A DNA stretch of 64,000 bases, from assembly GCF_011762485.1 (NCBI RefSeq), contig NZ_JAAKGI010000039.1:62001-126000 (forward strand), read 5' to 3'. The position numbers and the translations under genes are program-made. The DNA is from Yeosuana marina (GTDB lineage: Bacteria > Bacteroidota > Bacteroidia > Flavobacteriales > Flavobacteriaceae). Positions within the stretch are counted from its first letter, which is position 1, and the number at the start of each line of letters is the position of its first letter. Below, in pieces: positions 25,107 to 34,010 of the stretch. Under the pieces are notes generated by a model. That model was not told where the DNA came from. It saw only the letters and a program-made list of their open reading frames with translations, and made no database searches.

Positions 25107-26393
25107 ATGATTTATAAAAGAAGTAGTGCCTTGTTTGCACAAGCAGAAAAAGTTATTCCAGGAGGTGTTAATTCGCCAGTAAGAGCTTTTAAAGCTGTGG
25201 GCGGAACACCAATTTTTGTAAAAGAAGCAAAAGGAGCATATTTATATGATGAAGACGGCAACAGACTTATTGATTATATAAATTCTTGGGGACCTATGAT
25301 TCTTGGTCATGCCTATGAGCCAGTAGTAAATGCCGTTGTTGAAAGAGCCAAAAAAGGAACTTCTTTTGGAATGCCAACAGAGATAGAAACTCAAATTGCT
25401 GAACTAGCCGTTTCCATGGTTCCGGGTATCGATAAAATTCGTTTTGTAAATTCAGGAACCGAGGCTTGTATGAGTGCCGTAAGGTTAGCCAGAGGGTTTT
25501 CAGGTAAAGATAAAATCATCAAGTTTGCAGGTTGCTATCACGGACATAGTGATTCGTTTTTAATACAAGCAGGTAGTGGTGCCACTACGTTTGGAACACC
25601 TAATAGTCCCGGAGTTACAGCAGGAACTGCTAAAGACACCTTGCTTGCAACCTATAACGACATTGACAATGTTAAAGAACTTGTTGAAGCTAATAAAGGA
25701 GAAATTGCTTGTATTATAATTGAACCCGTAGCGGGTAACATGGGATGTATTCCGCCAAAGGACGGTTTTTTGCAAGCTTTAAGAACGCTTTGTGATACAC
25801 ATGGTATTTTACTAATTTTTGATGAGGTTATGACCGGTTTTAGATTGGCCAAAGGAGGTGCTCAAGAACTTTTTAACATTAATGCTGATATTGTTTGCTT
25901 TGGGAAAGTTATTGGAGGCGGATTGCCCGTTGGAGCATTTGCAGCCAGAGAGGAAATAATGAATCATTTAGCGCCACTAGGACCTGTGTATCAAGCTGGA
26001 ACTTTAAGTGGAAATCCATTAGCTATGGCAGCTGGCTTAGCTATGTTGGAAGCTTTGAATACAGATTCAGAAATTTTTACAAGATTGGCAGAGAAAACCG
26101 AATATCTTCATAAAGGATTTGCCAAAGTTTTAGACGACAATAATATTGCGCATACCATAAATAGAGTAGGGTCTATGATTTCGATTCATTTTGCAAAAGA
26201 TGAGGTTGTAGATTTTAAAACATCAGCGAATGGTAATAATGAAACGTTTAAAAAATTCTTTCATGGCATGCTTAATGAGGGCATTTATATCGCGCCTAGT
26301 GCTTTTGAAACATGGTTTATTACAGATGCGTTGACTTACTCAGACTTAGATGAAACTATCGCTGCTGTAAACAAAGTAGCTATGACCTTATAA
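25107..26393 (+). CDS. hemL: Glutamate-1-semialdehyde 2,1-aminomutase
   Basis: HemL converts glutamate-1-semialdehyde to 5-aminolevulinate, the committed precursor of heme and other tetrapyrroles. It is a fold type I PLP enzyme: K267 in [17 protein letters not shown] is the Schiff-base lysine, and [16 protein letters not shown] and [10 protein letters not shown] are family signatures. Its 428 residues match the family. It lies 19 bases downstream of the LysM frame and is followed by a terminator. Confidence 0.96.
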   Translation: MIYKRSSALFAQAEKVIPGGVNSPVRAFKAVGGTPIFVKEAKGAYLYDEDGNRLIDYINSWGPMILGHAYEPVVNAVVERAKKGTSFGMPTEIETQIAELAVSMVPGIDKIRFVNSGTEACMSAVRLARGFSGKDKIIKFAGCYHGHSDSFLIQAGSGATTFGTPNSPGVTAGTAKDTLLATYNDIDNVKELVEANKGEIACIIIEPVAGNMGCIPPKDGFLQALRTLCDTHGILLIFDEVMTGFRLAKGGAQELFNINADIVCFGKVIGGGLPVGAFAAREEIMNHLAPLGPVYQAGTLSGNPLAMAAGLAMLEALNTDSEIFTRLAEKTEYLHKGFAKVLDDNNIAHTINRVGSMISIHFAKDEVVDFKTSANGNNETFKKFFHGMLNEGIYIAPSAFETWFITDALTYSDLDETIAAVNKVAMTL

Positions 26394-26394
26394 A

Positions 26395-26432
26395 TAAAAA
26401 CGCATTCCCAAAATTTGGAAATGCGTTTTACA
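26395..26432. terminator. Terminator after hemL
   Basis: AAAACGCATT pairs with AATGCGTTTT across a short AT-rich, partly paired middle. The flanking A and T runs let it serve hemL and the convergent minus-strand gene. Confidence 0.75.
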
Positions 26433-26466
26433 ATCAATCTAAAATCAATCAACTAACTAAACTAAA

Positions 26467-26949
26467 CTATTTTTTATTATTTTTTTGTTTTCCTTTCATG
26501 CCGTTTTGCATGGCCATTTTTTTGTGTCTTCCTTCCATTTTTTCTTGAGATTGTTCCCATTTGGCATATTGGTCGGCGTTTAAAATATCTTTCATTTTTG
26601 CTTTCATGGCAATTTTATGATCAAGTACCTCATTCATCATTTTTAAACGTTCTTCTTTTGAAGGTTTTTCCATATTCCCACTTTCTCTTTGGGCTTTACG
26701 AGCTTCCATTCTGGCTTTTCTTTCAGTGGCATTTTGTAAGTTCAATTGCTGAACAGCACGTTGTTGAGATTCATTCAAATCTAAATGTAAAGTCATTTTT
26801 TTTGTTTGCAGCGTTGCTATTTCTTCTGGAGTCATATCACTAAATTGTTCCGCTCTATTTCCGCGTTCTTTATTAGGACGTTGATTCGCATTTTGCGAAG
26901 TTGCTTGAATAGCTATAAATGCTACTGCTATAAATACTAATTTTTTCAT
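26467..26949 (-). CDS. Small exported Spy/CpxP-like protein (DUF4890-like)
   Basis: The 160-residue protein has a signal peptide (ending QATSQN) and a highly charged helical body. The pattern of DMTPEEIATLQTKKMTLHLDLNESQQ, then a Lys/Arg/Glu-rich helix and LNADQYAKWEQ resembles the LTxxQ-type helices of Spy/CpxP periplasmic chaperones and the DUF4890 proteins of Bacteroidota. A role in envelope stress or metal tolerance is possible by analogy. The C-terminal tail (KGKQKNNKK) is strongly basic. Confidence 0.7.
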   Translation of the reverse strand: MKKLVFIAVAFIAIQATSQNANQRPNKERGNRAEQFSDMTPEEIATLQTKKMTLHLDLNESQQRAVQQLNLQNATERKARMEARKAQRESGNMEKPSKEERLKMMNEVLDHKIAMKAKMKDILNADQYAKWEQSQEKMEGRHKKMAMQNGMKGKQKNNKK

Positions 26950-27249
26950 TTTGAATATTATTTAAAGTTGTAAGTAGGACATGTATATTTTAAAAAGGTT
27001 TAAATGAGATAGTTGTTTTAACTAAATATTATGATATGAAGGAGATTGAATAAGGTGAATTGGTTTTTATCAAAACAGTTCTATTTAAGAACATAACTAG
27101 ACAAAAGGTCTTAAAAATTTAACATAATAGAATGCATATCTTAAAGAAGATATAAAGTTTTAAATTTTGGTGTTAAACATTTCTAAATGGCATTAATTGT
27201 TTCGAGATTTTGTTGTCTATTTGTACAAGAAATTAATTGATAAATCATC
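26950..27249. other. AT-rich spacer
   Basis: This 300-base spacer between the Spy-like gene and a small frame shows no coding pattern, no strong hairpin and no RNA gene that I can recognise. It probably carries the promoters of the two flanking, divergent genes. Confidence 0.5.
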
Positions 27250-27414
27250 ATGACGTTATTTATAAAAAGTTTTTTAGGAGCAATTAAAGAGGTTATTGTA
27301 ACAACTATTTTTTTTGATTTATCACATTTTAATTCTGTTTATGGAAGACCTATTGTACTTCCGTTAAAAATAAATGTAGATACAGCAGAACACTATAGTT
27401 CAATTAAAAGATAA
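27250..27414 (+). CDS. Possible small protein, 54 aa
   Basis: An ATG-to-TAA frame encodes 54 residues beginning MTLFIKSFLGAIKEVIVTTI and ending in VDTAEHYSSIKR. The N-terminal half is hydrophobic and amphipathic, the C-terminal half polar. I know no family for it. It is supported mainly by its position: it fills a gap and is followed 40 bases later by a strong terminator that no other plus-strand gene explains. Confidence 0.4.
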   Translation: MTLFIKSFLGAIKEVIVTTIFFDLSHFNSVYGRPIVLPLKINVDTAEHYSSIKR

Positions 27415-27453
27415 GTAAAATTTTTTTCATAAGTTAGTTTAGTTAGTTTAGTT

Positions 27454-27492
27454 TGAAAAAGCCAGTGATGTTAAATTGCTGGCTTTTTCATT
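27454..27492 (+). terminator. Strong terminator upstream of the M49-like gene
   Basis: A perfect 12-bp stem TGAAAAAGCCAG (27454-27465) with CTGGCTTTTTCA (27479-27490) encloses a 13-base loop. The only plus-strand candidate it could serve is the 54-residue frame just upstream. Confidence 0.8.
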
Positions 27493-27548
27493 TGGTTAAT
27501 CGTTTTATAGATTATGATTTAGTACTTTTATAGAAACAATTAAACGTC

Positions 27549-29186
27549 ATGAAAAAAATAACTTTTATGTTGACATTTTTAGTGTTAACAGTCTCTTGTA
27601 AAAAGGAAAAAAAAGAAATTTCTAATAACGAAGTAGCTTTAACTACTATGCAAAAAAATATTAATGAATATGTGCCTGTTACGTTGACGTCTGATTTAAG
27701 TAAGCTTACAGATAATCAACGTAAAATGATTCCTATTTTAATTAAGGCTTCCGATATAATGAACGGTTTATTTTGGTATGAAACTTATGGTGATAAAGAT
27801 GCCTTGTTAAATAGCATTGATGATAACGACACAAAGAGATTTGTAGAAATTAATTATGGTCCATGGGATAGATTAAAAGCAGATAAGCCTTTTGTTAAAG
27901 GTGTAGGTGAGAAACCAGCTGGAGCTAACTTTTATCCTGGAGACATGACTAAAGAAGAATTTAATGCTGCAAGTTTTGAAGGTAAATCGAGTCTTTACAC
28001 TTTTGTTCGTCGAGATGACAATGGAAATTTATATGCTATACCATATCACAAACAATTTGAGAAAGAAATTACAGAAGTGTCTCAGTTGCTTTTAGAAGCG
28101 TCAAAATTAGCCGATAATGAAGACTTGAAAACATATCTAGAATTAAGAGCTCAAGCTGTATTAAATGATGAGTATCAAGCAAGCGATTTAGCTTGGATGA
28201 ATATGAAAACTAATGTGCTAGATATTGTTATTGGCCCTATAGAAACTTACGAAGATCAACTTTTTGGCAATAAAGCCGCTCATGAAGCTTATGTGTTAAT
28301 CAAGGATCAAGAATGGAGTGCGCGTTTAGCTCATTTTACATCATATTTACCAGAACTTCAAAAAGGACTTCCTGTTGATGATGCATATAAACAAGAAACT
28401 CCAGGAACAGATAGTGATTTAAACGCATACGATGTGGTTTATTATGCAGGCGAAGCTAACTCTGGAGGTAAAACAATCGCTATTAATTTACCTAATGATG
28501 AAGAAGTACAACTTCAAAAAGGAACACGTCGAGTTCAGCTTAAAAATGCTATGAAGGCGAAATTCGATAAAATAATGGTTCCAATAGCCGATGTTTTAAT
28601 AGATTCAAGTCAACTTAAACACATTACATTCGATGCCTTTTTTGCAAACACGATGTTTCATGAGGTTGCTCATGGTTTAGGGATAAAAAACACTATCAAT
28701 GGTAAAGGAACCGTAAGAACAGCACTTCAACAATATGCAAGTGCGTTAGAGGAAGGAAAAGCTGATATTTTAGGATTATATATGGTTCAACAACTTCATC
28801 TAAAAGGAGAATTAACCAATGATTTTAAAGATAATATGGTGACGTTTATGGCGGGTATTTTTCGTTCGGTTCGTTTTGGAGCATCAGATGCCCATGGAAT
28901 CGCGAATATGATTCGATTTAATTATTTTAAAGAGGAAGGTGCGTTTACAAGAAATGAAGATGGAACTTTTAAAGTGAATTTTGATAAAATGGAAGTCGCC
29001 ATGAGAGATTTATCTAATCTTATTTTAACGCTTCAGGGTAATGGAGATTATGAAGGTGTTGCTAAATTAGTCGCTGAAAAAGGAATTGTTACTAAATCAT
29101 TACAAGCGGATCTCGACAGGTTAAGATTAGCCAACATTCCTGTTGATGTTGTTTTTAATCAAGGTGTTGATGTTTTAGGACTTTAA
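27549..29186 (+). CDS. M49-family (dipeptidyl peptidase III-like) lipoprotein
   Basis: This 545-residue lipoprotein (LTVSC lipobox near residue 17) resembles peptidase family M49. The zinc site reads FHEVAHGLG, an HExxH, and about 50 residues later EEGKADILGLYM supplies the third ligand Glu and the conserved Asp, in place of EECRAD. Classical DPP III has HExxxH, one residue longer, so this is a variant. Related proteins in flavobacteria are often named dihydrofolate reductase in databases, without support in the sequence. Its place outside the inner leaflet suggests peptide processing in the envelope. Confidence 0.8.
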   Translation: MKKITFMLTFLVLTVSCKKEKKEISNNEVALTTMQKNINEYVPVTLTSDLSKLTDNQRKMIPILIKASDIMNGLFWYETYGDKDALLNSIDDNDTKRFVEINYGPWDRLKADKPFVKGVGEKPAGANFYPGDMTKEEFNAASFEGKSSLYTFVRRDDNGNLYAIPYHKQFEKEITEVSQLLLEASKLADNEDLKTYLELRAQAVLNDEYQASDLAWMNMKTNVLDIVIGPIETYEDQLFGNKAAHEAYVLIKDQEWSARLAHFTSYLPELQKGLPVDDAYKQETPGTDSDLNAYDVVYYAGEANSGGKTIAINLPNDEEVQLQKGTRRVQLKNAMKAKFDKIMVPIADVLIDSSQLKHITFDAFFANTMFHEVAHGLGIKNTINGKGTVRTALQQYASALEEGKADILGLYMVQQLHLKGELTNDFKDNMVTFMAGIFRSVRFGASDAHGIANMIRFNYFKEEGAFTRNEDGTFKVNFDKMEVAMRDLSNLILTLQGNGDYEGVAKLVAEKGIVTKSLQADLDRLRLANIPVDVVFNQGVDVLGL

Positions 29187-29196
29187 TATTTCATAA

Positions 29197-30414
29197 TCAT
29201 TTTAAGATAGGCACTGTTAAACCAAAACCAGTTTGAAAATCTGGAGCATTATTTATACGAAAATCTTCTTTGAAATACAGTGATACTTTGAATTTGGGTT
29301 GCGCATAAGTATATATAAATGTCCAAAATGAAAGGGCTTTGTAAAGTGTTGAAATACCATGTTGCCAGCCAGCATGAATTTCTTCTATGTTATCAATAAA
29401 ATTATAATAGTTAACCTCTTTTAATTTATTATAACGCGACTGTATACCATAATTAATTCCTAGTGAATGATAGTTTTTATTTTTAGTATACTTTGTAAAT
29501 TCAATCTCGGTTTCAATACTCGCTAAGAATTGGTTATTACCTAAATCAACCACATCTTTAAAGTTGATAACATTTTTACGCAAAACACTTGCTCCAAAAG
29601 CAAAATTAAATTCGTTTTTGTTTTTAAGTGTAAGCCTTTTAACAGCATTGGCAGAAAAACCTAGATCTAGTGACGAGTTAAATTTTGAAGTATTGATACC
29701 TAAATGTGTTCCGAAGTTGAAAAATAGATTGTTGTTTTTATTAATTAAAAACGACGGGTAAAAAAAATGATTCAATTCAATACCACTAATAAAAAAATCT
29801 TTGTTATTCAGTTCAAGAATCTTTCCATTTCTATCGGCATATTTAAAATTCACCTCATTTAAACCGAAATATTTCCGACCATAAAGGTCTTCGCCTCCGG
29901 CAATATTACTATGAAACCATTCAATAGTTTCGTCACTTGTAAAGAATGAAAACGGATCATTTCCTTTAGTAATTAAATAAGAACGAAGCGAAATATTAAG
30001 TTCATTTTGCTTATTTATTGGAAGACTTACCTGAAATCTAAATTCTTTAATAACGGCATCAATCACAATGTTTATGTAATCAGCAGGTGTTGTTTCTTGA
30101 TCAATAAATTGAAAGTTTCTTTGATACCAGCTTAAATGACTTTGCTCTTCCTGCACCACAGGGTCTTTTGGAATATAAGTTTCAACAAAAGGCTGAAAAT
30201 TATTGCCACTCGCATAATTTAATGAGAACGTGCAATTCGGTGAAGCTGATATTTTAAAATTTTGATTAATCCTTGAGCTAAAAATACCAAAATGATGAGT
30301 TGTTAAAATACTTGGTTTGTCAATACCATTTTTAAAAGACAGGCTATCCTTTTGTTGGGCTGAAACAACAAAAGGAAGACCTAAAATAATAAAGAATAAA
30401 CATCTTTTTAACAT
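29197..30414 (-). CDS. Probable outer-membrane beta-barrel protein
   Basis: The 405-residue protein has a signal peptide (ending FVVSAQQ) and then alternating hydrophobic and polar residues with many aromatic residues at strand ends, as in outer-membrane barrels. Late strands include SLGINYGIQSRYNK, LYKALSFWTFIYTYAQ and the final FQTGFGLTVPILK, though it ends in Lys rather than the classical Phe. No substrate motif is seen. It is convergent with, and ten bases from, the M49-like gene, and it is 115 bases downstream of lysS. Confidence 0.65.
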   Translation of the reverse strand: MLKRCLFFIILGLPFVVSAQQKDSLSFKNGIDKPSILTTHHFGIFSSRINQNFKISASPNCTFSLNYASGNNFQPFVETYIPKDPVVQEEQSHLSWYQRNFQFIDQETTPADYINIVIDAVIKEFRFQVSLPINKQNELNISLRSYLITKGNDPFSFFTSDETIEWFHSNIAGGEDLYGRKYFGLNEVNFKYADRNGKILELNNKDFFISGIELNHFFYPSFLINKNNNLFFNFGTHLGINTSKFNSSLDLGFSANAVKRLTLKNKNEFNFAFGASVLRKNVINFKDVVDLGNNQFLASIETEIEFTKYTKNKNYHSLGINYGIQSRYNKLKEVNYYNFIDNIEEIHAGWQHGISTLYKALSFWTFIYTYAQPKFKVSLYFKEDFRINNAPDFQTGFGLTVPILK

Positions 30415-30474
30415 CAGTCAAATATATAAAGTTTATAGACTAATTATTAGATAGATTTTGTCTTAATGCTAAAT

Positions 30475-30503
30475 AAAAAAAGAACCTTCTAAAGGTTCTT
30501 TTT
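30475..30503 (-). terminator. Terminator after lysS
   Basis: AAAAAGAACCTT (30477-30488) pairs with AAGGTTCTTTTT (30492-30503) across a 3-base loop. On the minus strand the hairpin runs into a U-tract, ending lysS transcription. Confidence 0.85.
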
Positions 30504-30529
30504 AATATTAATAGAAAAATTGATAACAC

Positions 30530-32218
30530 TTACAGCATTTCAACAATTAAATCATCCTCAATTTTTTCAACCTTAGCCAATTTATGTTTCGTTAAGCCTT
30601 TAATACCTTTGTCCCAAGCTTTATTGCTTAATTCTGATTTTGCCTTAAGATCGTTAAGATTCATGCTTTTTTGGGTCTTTAGAATATTGAGAATAACTTT
30701 TTCATTCTCACTTAAATCTATAGCTTTTTTCTCTGGTCTCATTTGTGGAAAAAATAATACTTCTTGTATCGATTGATTGTTAGTTAAAAACATAATCAAT
30801 CTATCCATACCTATTCCCATACCAGATGTTGGAGGCATTCCGTATTCTAAAGCGCGTAAAAAGTCTTCATCAATAAATTCAGTCGCTTCATCATCTCCTT
30901 TTTCGGCAAGTTTTAGTTGATGTTCAAAACGTTCTCGTTGGTCAATAGGATCATTTAGCTCAGAATATGCATTAGCTATTTCTTTACCGCATACCATTAA
31001 TTCAAAACGTTCGGTTAATTCAGGATTATCTCTGTGTTCTTTACATAATGGACTCATCTCTTTTGGATAGTCGGTAATAAATGTTGGCTGGATATAATTA
31101 CCCTCACATTTTTCACCAAATATTTCGTCAATAAGTTTTCCTTTACCCATGGTATCATCTACTTCAATACCTAATTGTTTTGCTGCTTGTCTAATTTCAT
31201 CTTCAGTTTTGCCAGTAATATCAAATCCTGTAAAGTGTTTGATAGAGTCTGCCATAGTAACTCTTGCATACGGTGCTTTAAAATCTATATCATGACTTCC
31301 AAATGTTGCTTTTGTGGTTCCGTTAACAGCAATAGCGCAATGTTCTAATAGGCGTTCACAAAAATCCATCATCCAGTTATAATCCTTATAGGCTACATAA
31401 ATTTCCATGGCTGTAAACTCAGGATTGTGGGTTCTGTCCATACCTTCATTTCTGAAGTTTTTTGAAAACTCATAAACACCATCAAAACCACCAACAATTA
31501 ATCTTTTTAAATATAACTCGTTAGCAATTCGCATATAAAGTGGAATATCTAAAGCATTATGATGGGTAATAAATGGTCTCGCGGCTGCGCCCCCTGGAAT
31601 AGGTTGTAAAACCGGTGTTTCAACTTCAAAATAACCAGCATCATTAAAAAATGAACGCATAGCATTAAAAAGCTTCGTACGTTTTATAAATACGTTCTTT
31701 ACTTTAGGATTTACAACTAAATCAGCATAGCGTTGTCTGTAACGTTGTTCTGGGTCAGTAAAGGCATCAAACACAACACCATCTTTTTCTTTAGGTAATG
31801 GTAATGGTTTTAGCGCTTTGCTTAGCAATGTGAAATCTTTAACTTTTACTGTTTTTTCTCCAACTTGAGTTGTGAATAATTCACCTTCAACGCCAATAAA
31901 ATCACCAAAATCTAAAAGTTTTTTAAAGACATCATTATATTTAGATTTATCCTCATCTGGACAAATTTCATCTCTGTTAAAATAAACTTGTATTTTACCT
32001 GCTGCATCTTGAAGTTGTGCAAAAGAAGCTTTACCTTGAAGTTTAATAGCCATAAGTCTTCCAGCGATAGTTACTTTTTTCCCTTCTTCAAATTCTTCCT
32101 TTATTTGTTTTGAAGAATGGTCTATTGAGTATAAATCTGCTGGATAAGGATTAATACCTAGCTGACGTAATTTTAATAATTTTTCTCGTCTTACTAATTC
32201 TTGTTCAGAAAGCTGCAT
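30530..32218 (-). CDS. lysS: Lysyl-tRNA synthetase, class II
   Basis: LysS charges tRNA-Lys with lysine. The N-terminal OB-fold anticodon-binding domain (about residues 45-150, VTIAGRLMAIKLQGKASFAQ) is followed by the class II core with motif 2 (FRNEGMDRTHNPEFTAMEIY) and motif 3 (GMGIGMDRLIMFLTN). At 562 residues it is about 60 longer than E. coli LysS because of a C-terminal extension (KVILNILKTQKSMNLNDLKAK to the end) resembling a winged-helix-like domain, which is usual in Bacteroidota. Confidence 0.97.
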   Translation of the reverse strand: MQLSEQELVRREKLLKLRQLGINPYPADLYSIDHSSKQIKEEFEEGKKVTIAGRLMAIKLQGKASFAQLQDAAGKIQVYFNRDEICPDEDKSKYNDVFKKLLDFGDFIGVEGELFTTQVGEKTVKVKDFTLLSKALKPLPLPKEKDGVVFDAFTDPEQRYRQRYADLVVNPKVKNVFIKRTKLFNAMRSFFNDAGYFEVETPVLQPIPGGAAARPFITHHNALDIPLYMRIANELYLKRLIVGGFDGVYEFSKNFRNEGMDRTHNPEFTAMEIYVAYKDYNWMMDFCERLLEHCAIAVNGTTKATFGSHDIDFKAPYARVTMADSIKHFTGFDITGKTEDEIRQAAKQLGIEVDDTMGKGKLIDEIFGEKCEGNYIQPTFITDYPKEMSPLCKEHRDNPELTERFELMVCGKEIANAYSELNDPIDQRERFEHQLKLAEKGDDEATEFIDEDFLRALEYGMPPTSGMGIGMDRLIMFLTNNQSIQEVLFFPQMRPEKKAIDLSENEKVILNILKTQKSMNLNDLKAKSELSNKAWDKGIKGLTKHKLAKVEKIEDDLIVEML

Positions 32219-32352
32219 CTTATTTTTGTTTTTAAAACGTCAAAATTAAACTATTTAAAAGGATAGAAAAACATCTTTTTAAACATTCTGTTCAATAGTT
32301 GCAAAAAATCATTCTTTATAAACGGTTTTTCTTATTATTTATGTGTTTTAGT

Positions 32353-32366
32353 ATGACATAAGTCAT
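32353..32366. promoter_or_regulatory. Imperfect palindrome ATGACATAAGTCAT
   Basis: The 14-mer is palindromic except for its central positions and lies about 100 bases upstream of the DUF302-like gene in the lysS-divergent spacer. TGAC...GTCA half-sites are used by CRP/FNR-type regulators, but a single copy does not identify the regulator. Confidence 0.35.
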
Positions 32367-32464
32367 GCTTTAAGTTTACAGAAAGCGTTTACTTTATAGT
32401 AAGTTTTTTTCTTGTTAATTAGAATTAAACTAAACGCTTAATACTAAACTAAATTAAATTTAAA

Positions 32465-33352
32465 ATGAGAAAATTAATTCTAAGTTTAACTTCCCTATTT
32501 TTTGTTACTTTTTATTCTTACGGGCAGGATTTGTCTCCTTATGTTAAGGTAGGTAAATCGTCAGAATCTATAGAAGTTGTTGCAGAAAAAGCAGTAACTA
32601 GTTTAAATGATAATGGTTTTACGGTATTGGGTTCTTACAATCCCTCAGGAAAATCTACTTTAAAGGTTATTGCTTTCACAAGAAATGATATCAAATCAAC
32701 AGTTATAAAAGTTGATAATCGAGGAGCTTTGGCAGCTGTTTTTAAAATAGGTCTTGAAAATAAAAATGGAGAGATTATTATTTCCTATACAAATCCAGAC
32801 TATTTGCTCAGAGCTTATTTGATGGATGATTATGAACGATTTAAAGGAGTTTTTGAAAAATTTAGTAAAGATTTAAAAATAGCTTTATCTCCTTTGGGTA
32901 ATGAGTTTTCGCCTTTTGGGGGAACTGTAGATGCTGAAAAGCTAAAAAAGTACCACTACAAAATTATGATGCCTTATTTTACAGATCCTGTTGAATTGGC
33001 AGAATTTAATTCTTTTAAAGAAGGAGTTGCGTTAATTGAAGAAAACTTAAAAGCTAAAAAAGGACAAACAACACTAGTCTATAAACTTATTTATCCAAAA
33101 GAGCAAGTTGCAGTATTTGGTATTGGATTACAAAATACAGAAGAAGGTGAGTCTAATTTTCTTCCCAAAATAGGTGAAGCGCATTTAGCAGCACTGCCTT
33201 ATGAAATTATTTTACAAGGTAAAGAAGCGACAATGTTACATGGGAAATATAGAATTGCACTATTTTGGCCAGAACTAACTATGGGAACTTTTATGAAAAT
33301 TATGAGTACACCCGGAGATATTGAAGATGCGCTTGAAGCAGTTTGTCAATAA
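32465..33352 (+). CDS. Exported protein with two DUF302-like domains
   Basis: The 295-residue protein has a signal peptide (ending FYSYGQ). Two halves each resemble a DUF302 module: the first includes KAVTSLNDNGFTVLGSYNPS, the second SFKEGVALIEENLKAKKGQTT and the PYEIILQGKEATMLHGKYRIALFWPE stretch. DUF302 proteins are small alpha/beta proteins found with redox or heme-related systems; no activity is established. It is monocistronic, divergent from lysS, and ends at a strong terminator. Confidence 0.65.
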   Translation: MRKLILSLTSLFFVTFYSYGQDLSPYVKVGKSSESIEVVAEKAVTSLNDNGFTVLGSYNPSGKSTLKVIAFTRNDIKSTVIKVDNRGALAAVFKIGLENKNGEIIISYTNPDYLLRAYLMDDYERFKGVFEKFSKDLKIALSPLGNEFSPFGGTVDAEKLKKYHYKIMMPYFTDPVELAEFNSFKEGVALIEENLKAKKGQTTLVYKLIYPKEQVAVFGIGLQNTEEGESNFLPKIGEAHLAALPYEIILQGKEATMLHGKYRIALFWPELTMGTFMKIMSTPGDIEDALEAVCQ

Positions 33353-33390
33353 ACTTAAAGATTTATTTAGTTCCACTTTTTTATAAAATT

Positions 33391-33428
33391 TTAAAGCCCC
33401 ATTCCATTTTAATGGAATGGGGCTTTAA
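33391..33428. terminator. Bidirectional terminator, 18-bp perfect stem
   Basis: TTAAAGCCCCATTCCATT (33391-33408) pairs perfectly with 33411-33428 across a 2-base gap. It separates the convergent DUF302-like and DUF1573 genes and can stop both. Confidence 0.85.
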
Positions 33429-33464
33429 AGTAGATTTTAAATGTAAAATATCTTTAATGCAGTA

Positions 33465-33890
33465 TTATTTATCTGCTGGTTTTGGTTTTACTTCTCCTTT
33501 AATATGAAGTAATTTGCTTGGTTCACTAGCGTTTGACATAACTGTGATTGTTTTATTAAAAACACCAAGTCTGTTTGTTGCGTATTTAACTTTAATTTCA
33601 CTTGTTTCACCAGGTAAAACAGGCTCATTTTTAGAATACGAAGGAACAGTACAACCACAAGATGTTCTTACTTGAGATATTATAATAGGTGCGTCTCCAG
33701 TATTTTTAAATTTAAAGGTACGCTCACCGTTATCATTTTGTTGAATAGTTCCATAGTCTATTTCTGTGGTATCAAATGATAAAACACCGGCAGTTTTTTT
33801 TGCAGCAGCGTCTTGTGAAAAGCCAAAAGAGAACGTAAGTAAACATAATGCTAAAAAGCAAATGCTCTTAAAGCTAAGTGATTGTTTCAT
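33465..33890 (-). CDS. DUF1573 protein
   Basis: This small exported protein (141 residues from the ATG at 33890; an ATG at 33902 would add four) has a signal peptide ending FGFSQ and one DUF1573 immunoglobulin-like domain. The domain signature is plain: IDYGTIQQNDNGERTFKFKNTG, then SQVRTSCGCTVP and LPGETSEIKVKY. The paired CGC cysteines may bind metal or form a disulfide. Function is unknown; such proteins are abundant in Bacteroidota envelopes. Confidence 0.9.
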   Translation of the reverse strand: MKQSLSFKSICFLALCLLTFSFGFSQDAAAKKTAGVLSFDTTEIDYGTIQQNDNGERTFKFKNTGDAPIIISQVRTSCGCTVPSYSKNEPVLPGETSEIKVKYATNRLGVFNKTITVMSNASEPSKLLHIKGEVKPKPADK

Positions 33891-34010
33891 TGGGTGTGTC
33901 ATAATTATAAGTTTTTTAAGTTACTAAGGTACAAACATCATTGTTTTTTTGCAATAATCTAAAAATTTATGGGTTGAAATGAGTACTAGTACCTAGTTTA
34001 ATTTTTAAAA

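Noticed and set aside
26440-27452. Inverted copies of a TTAGTTTAGTTAGTT-type string flanking the Spy-like gene and the small frame, as for an invertible segment
   Set aside because: The shared part is only about 15 bases and is low-complexity; no recombinase gene is near and the string recurs by composition alone.
30530-32218. C-terminal extension of LysS as a frameshift fusion
   Set aside because: The extension is in frame, matches other Bacteroidota LysS in length, and has no internal lesion.
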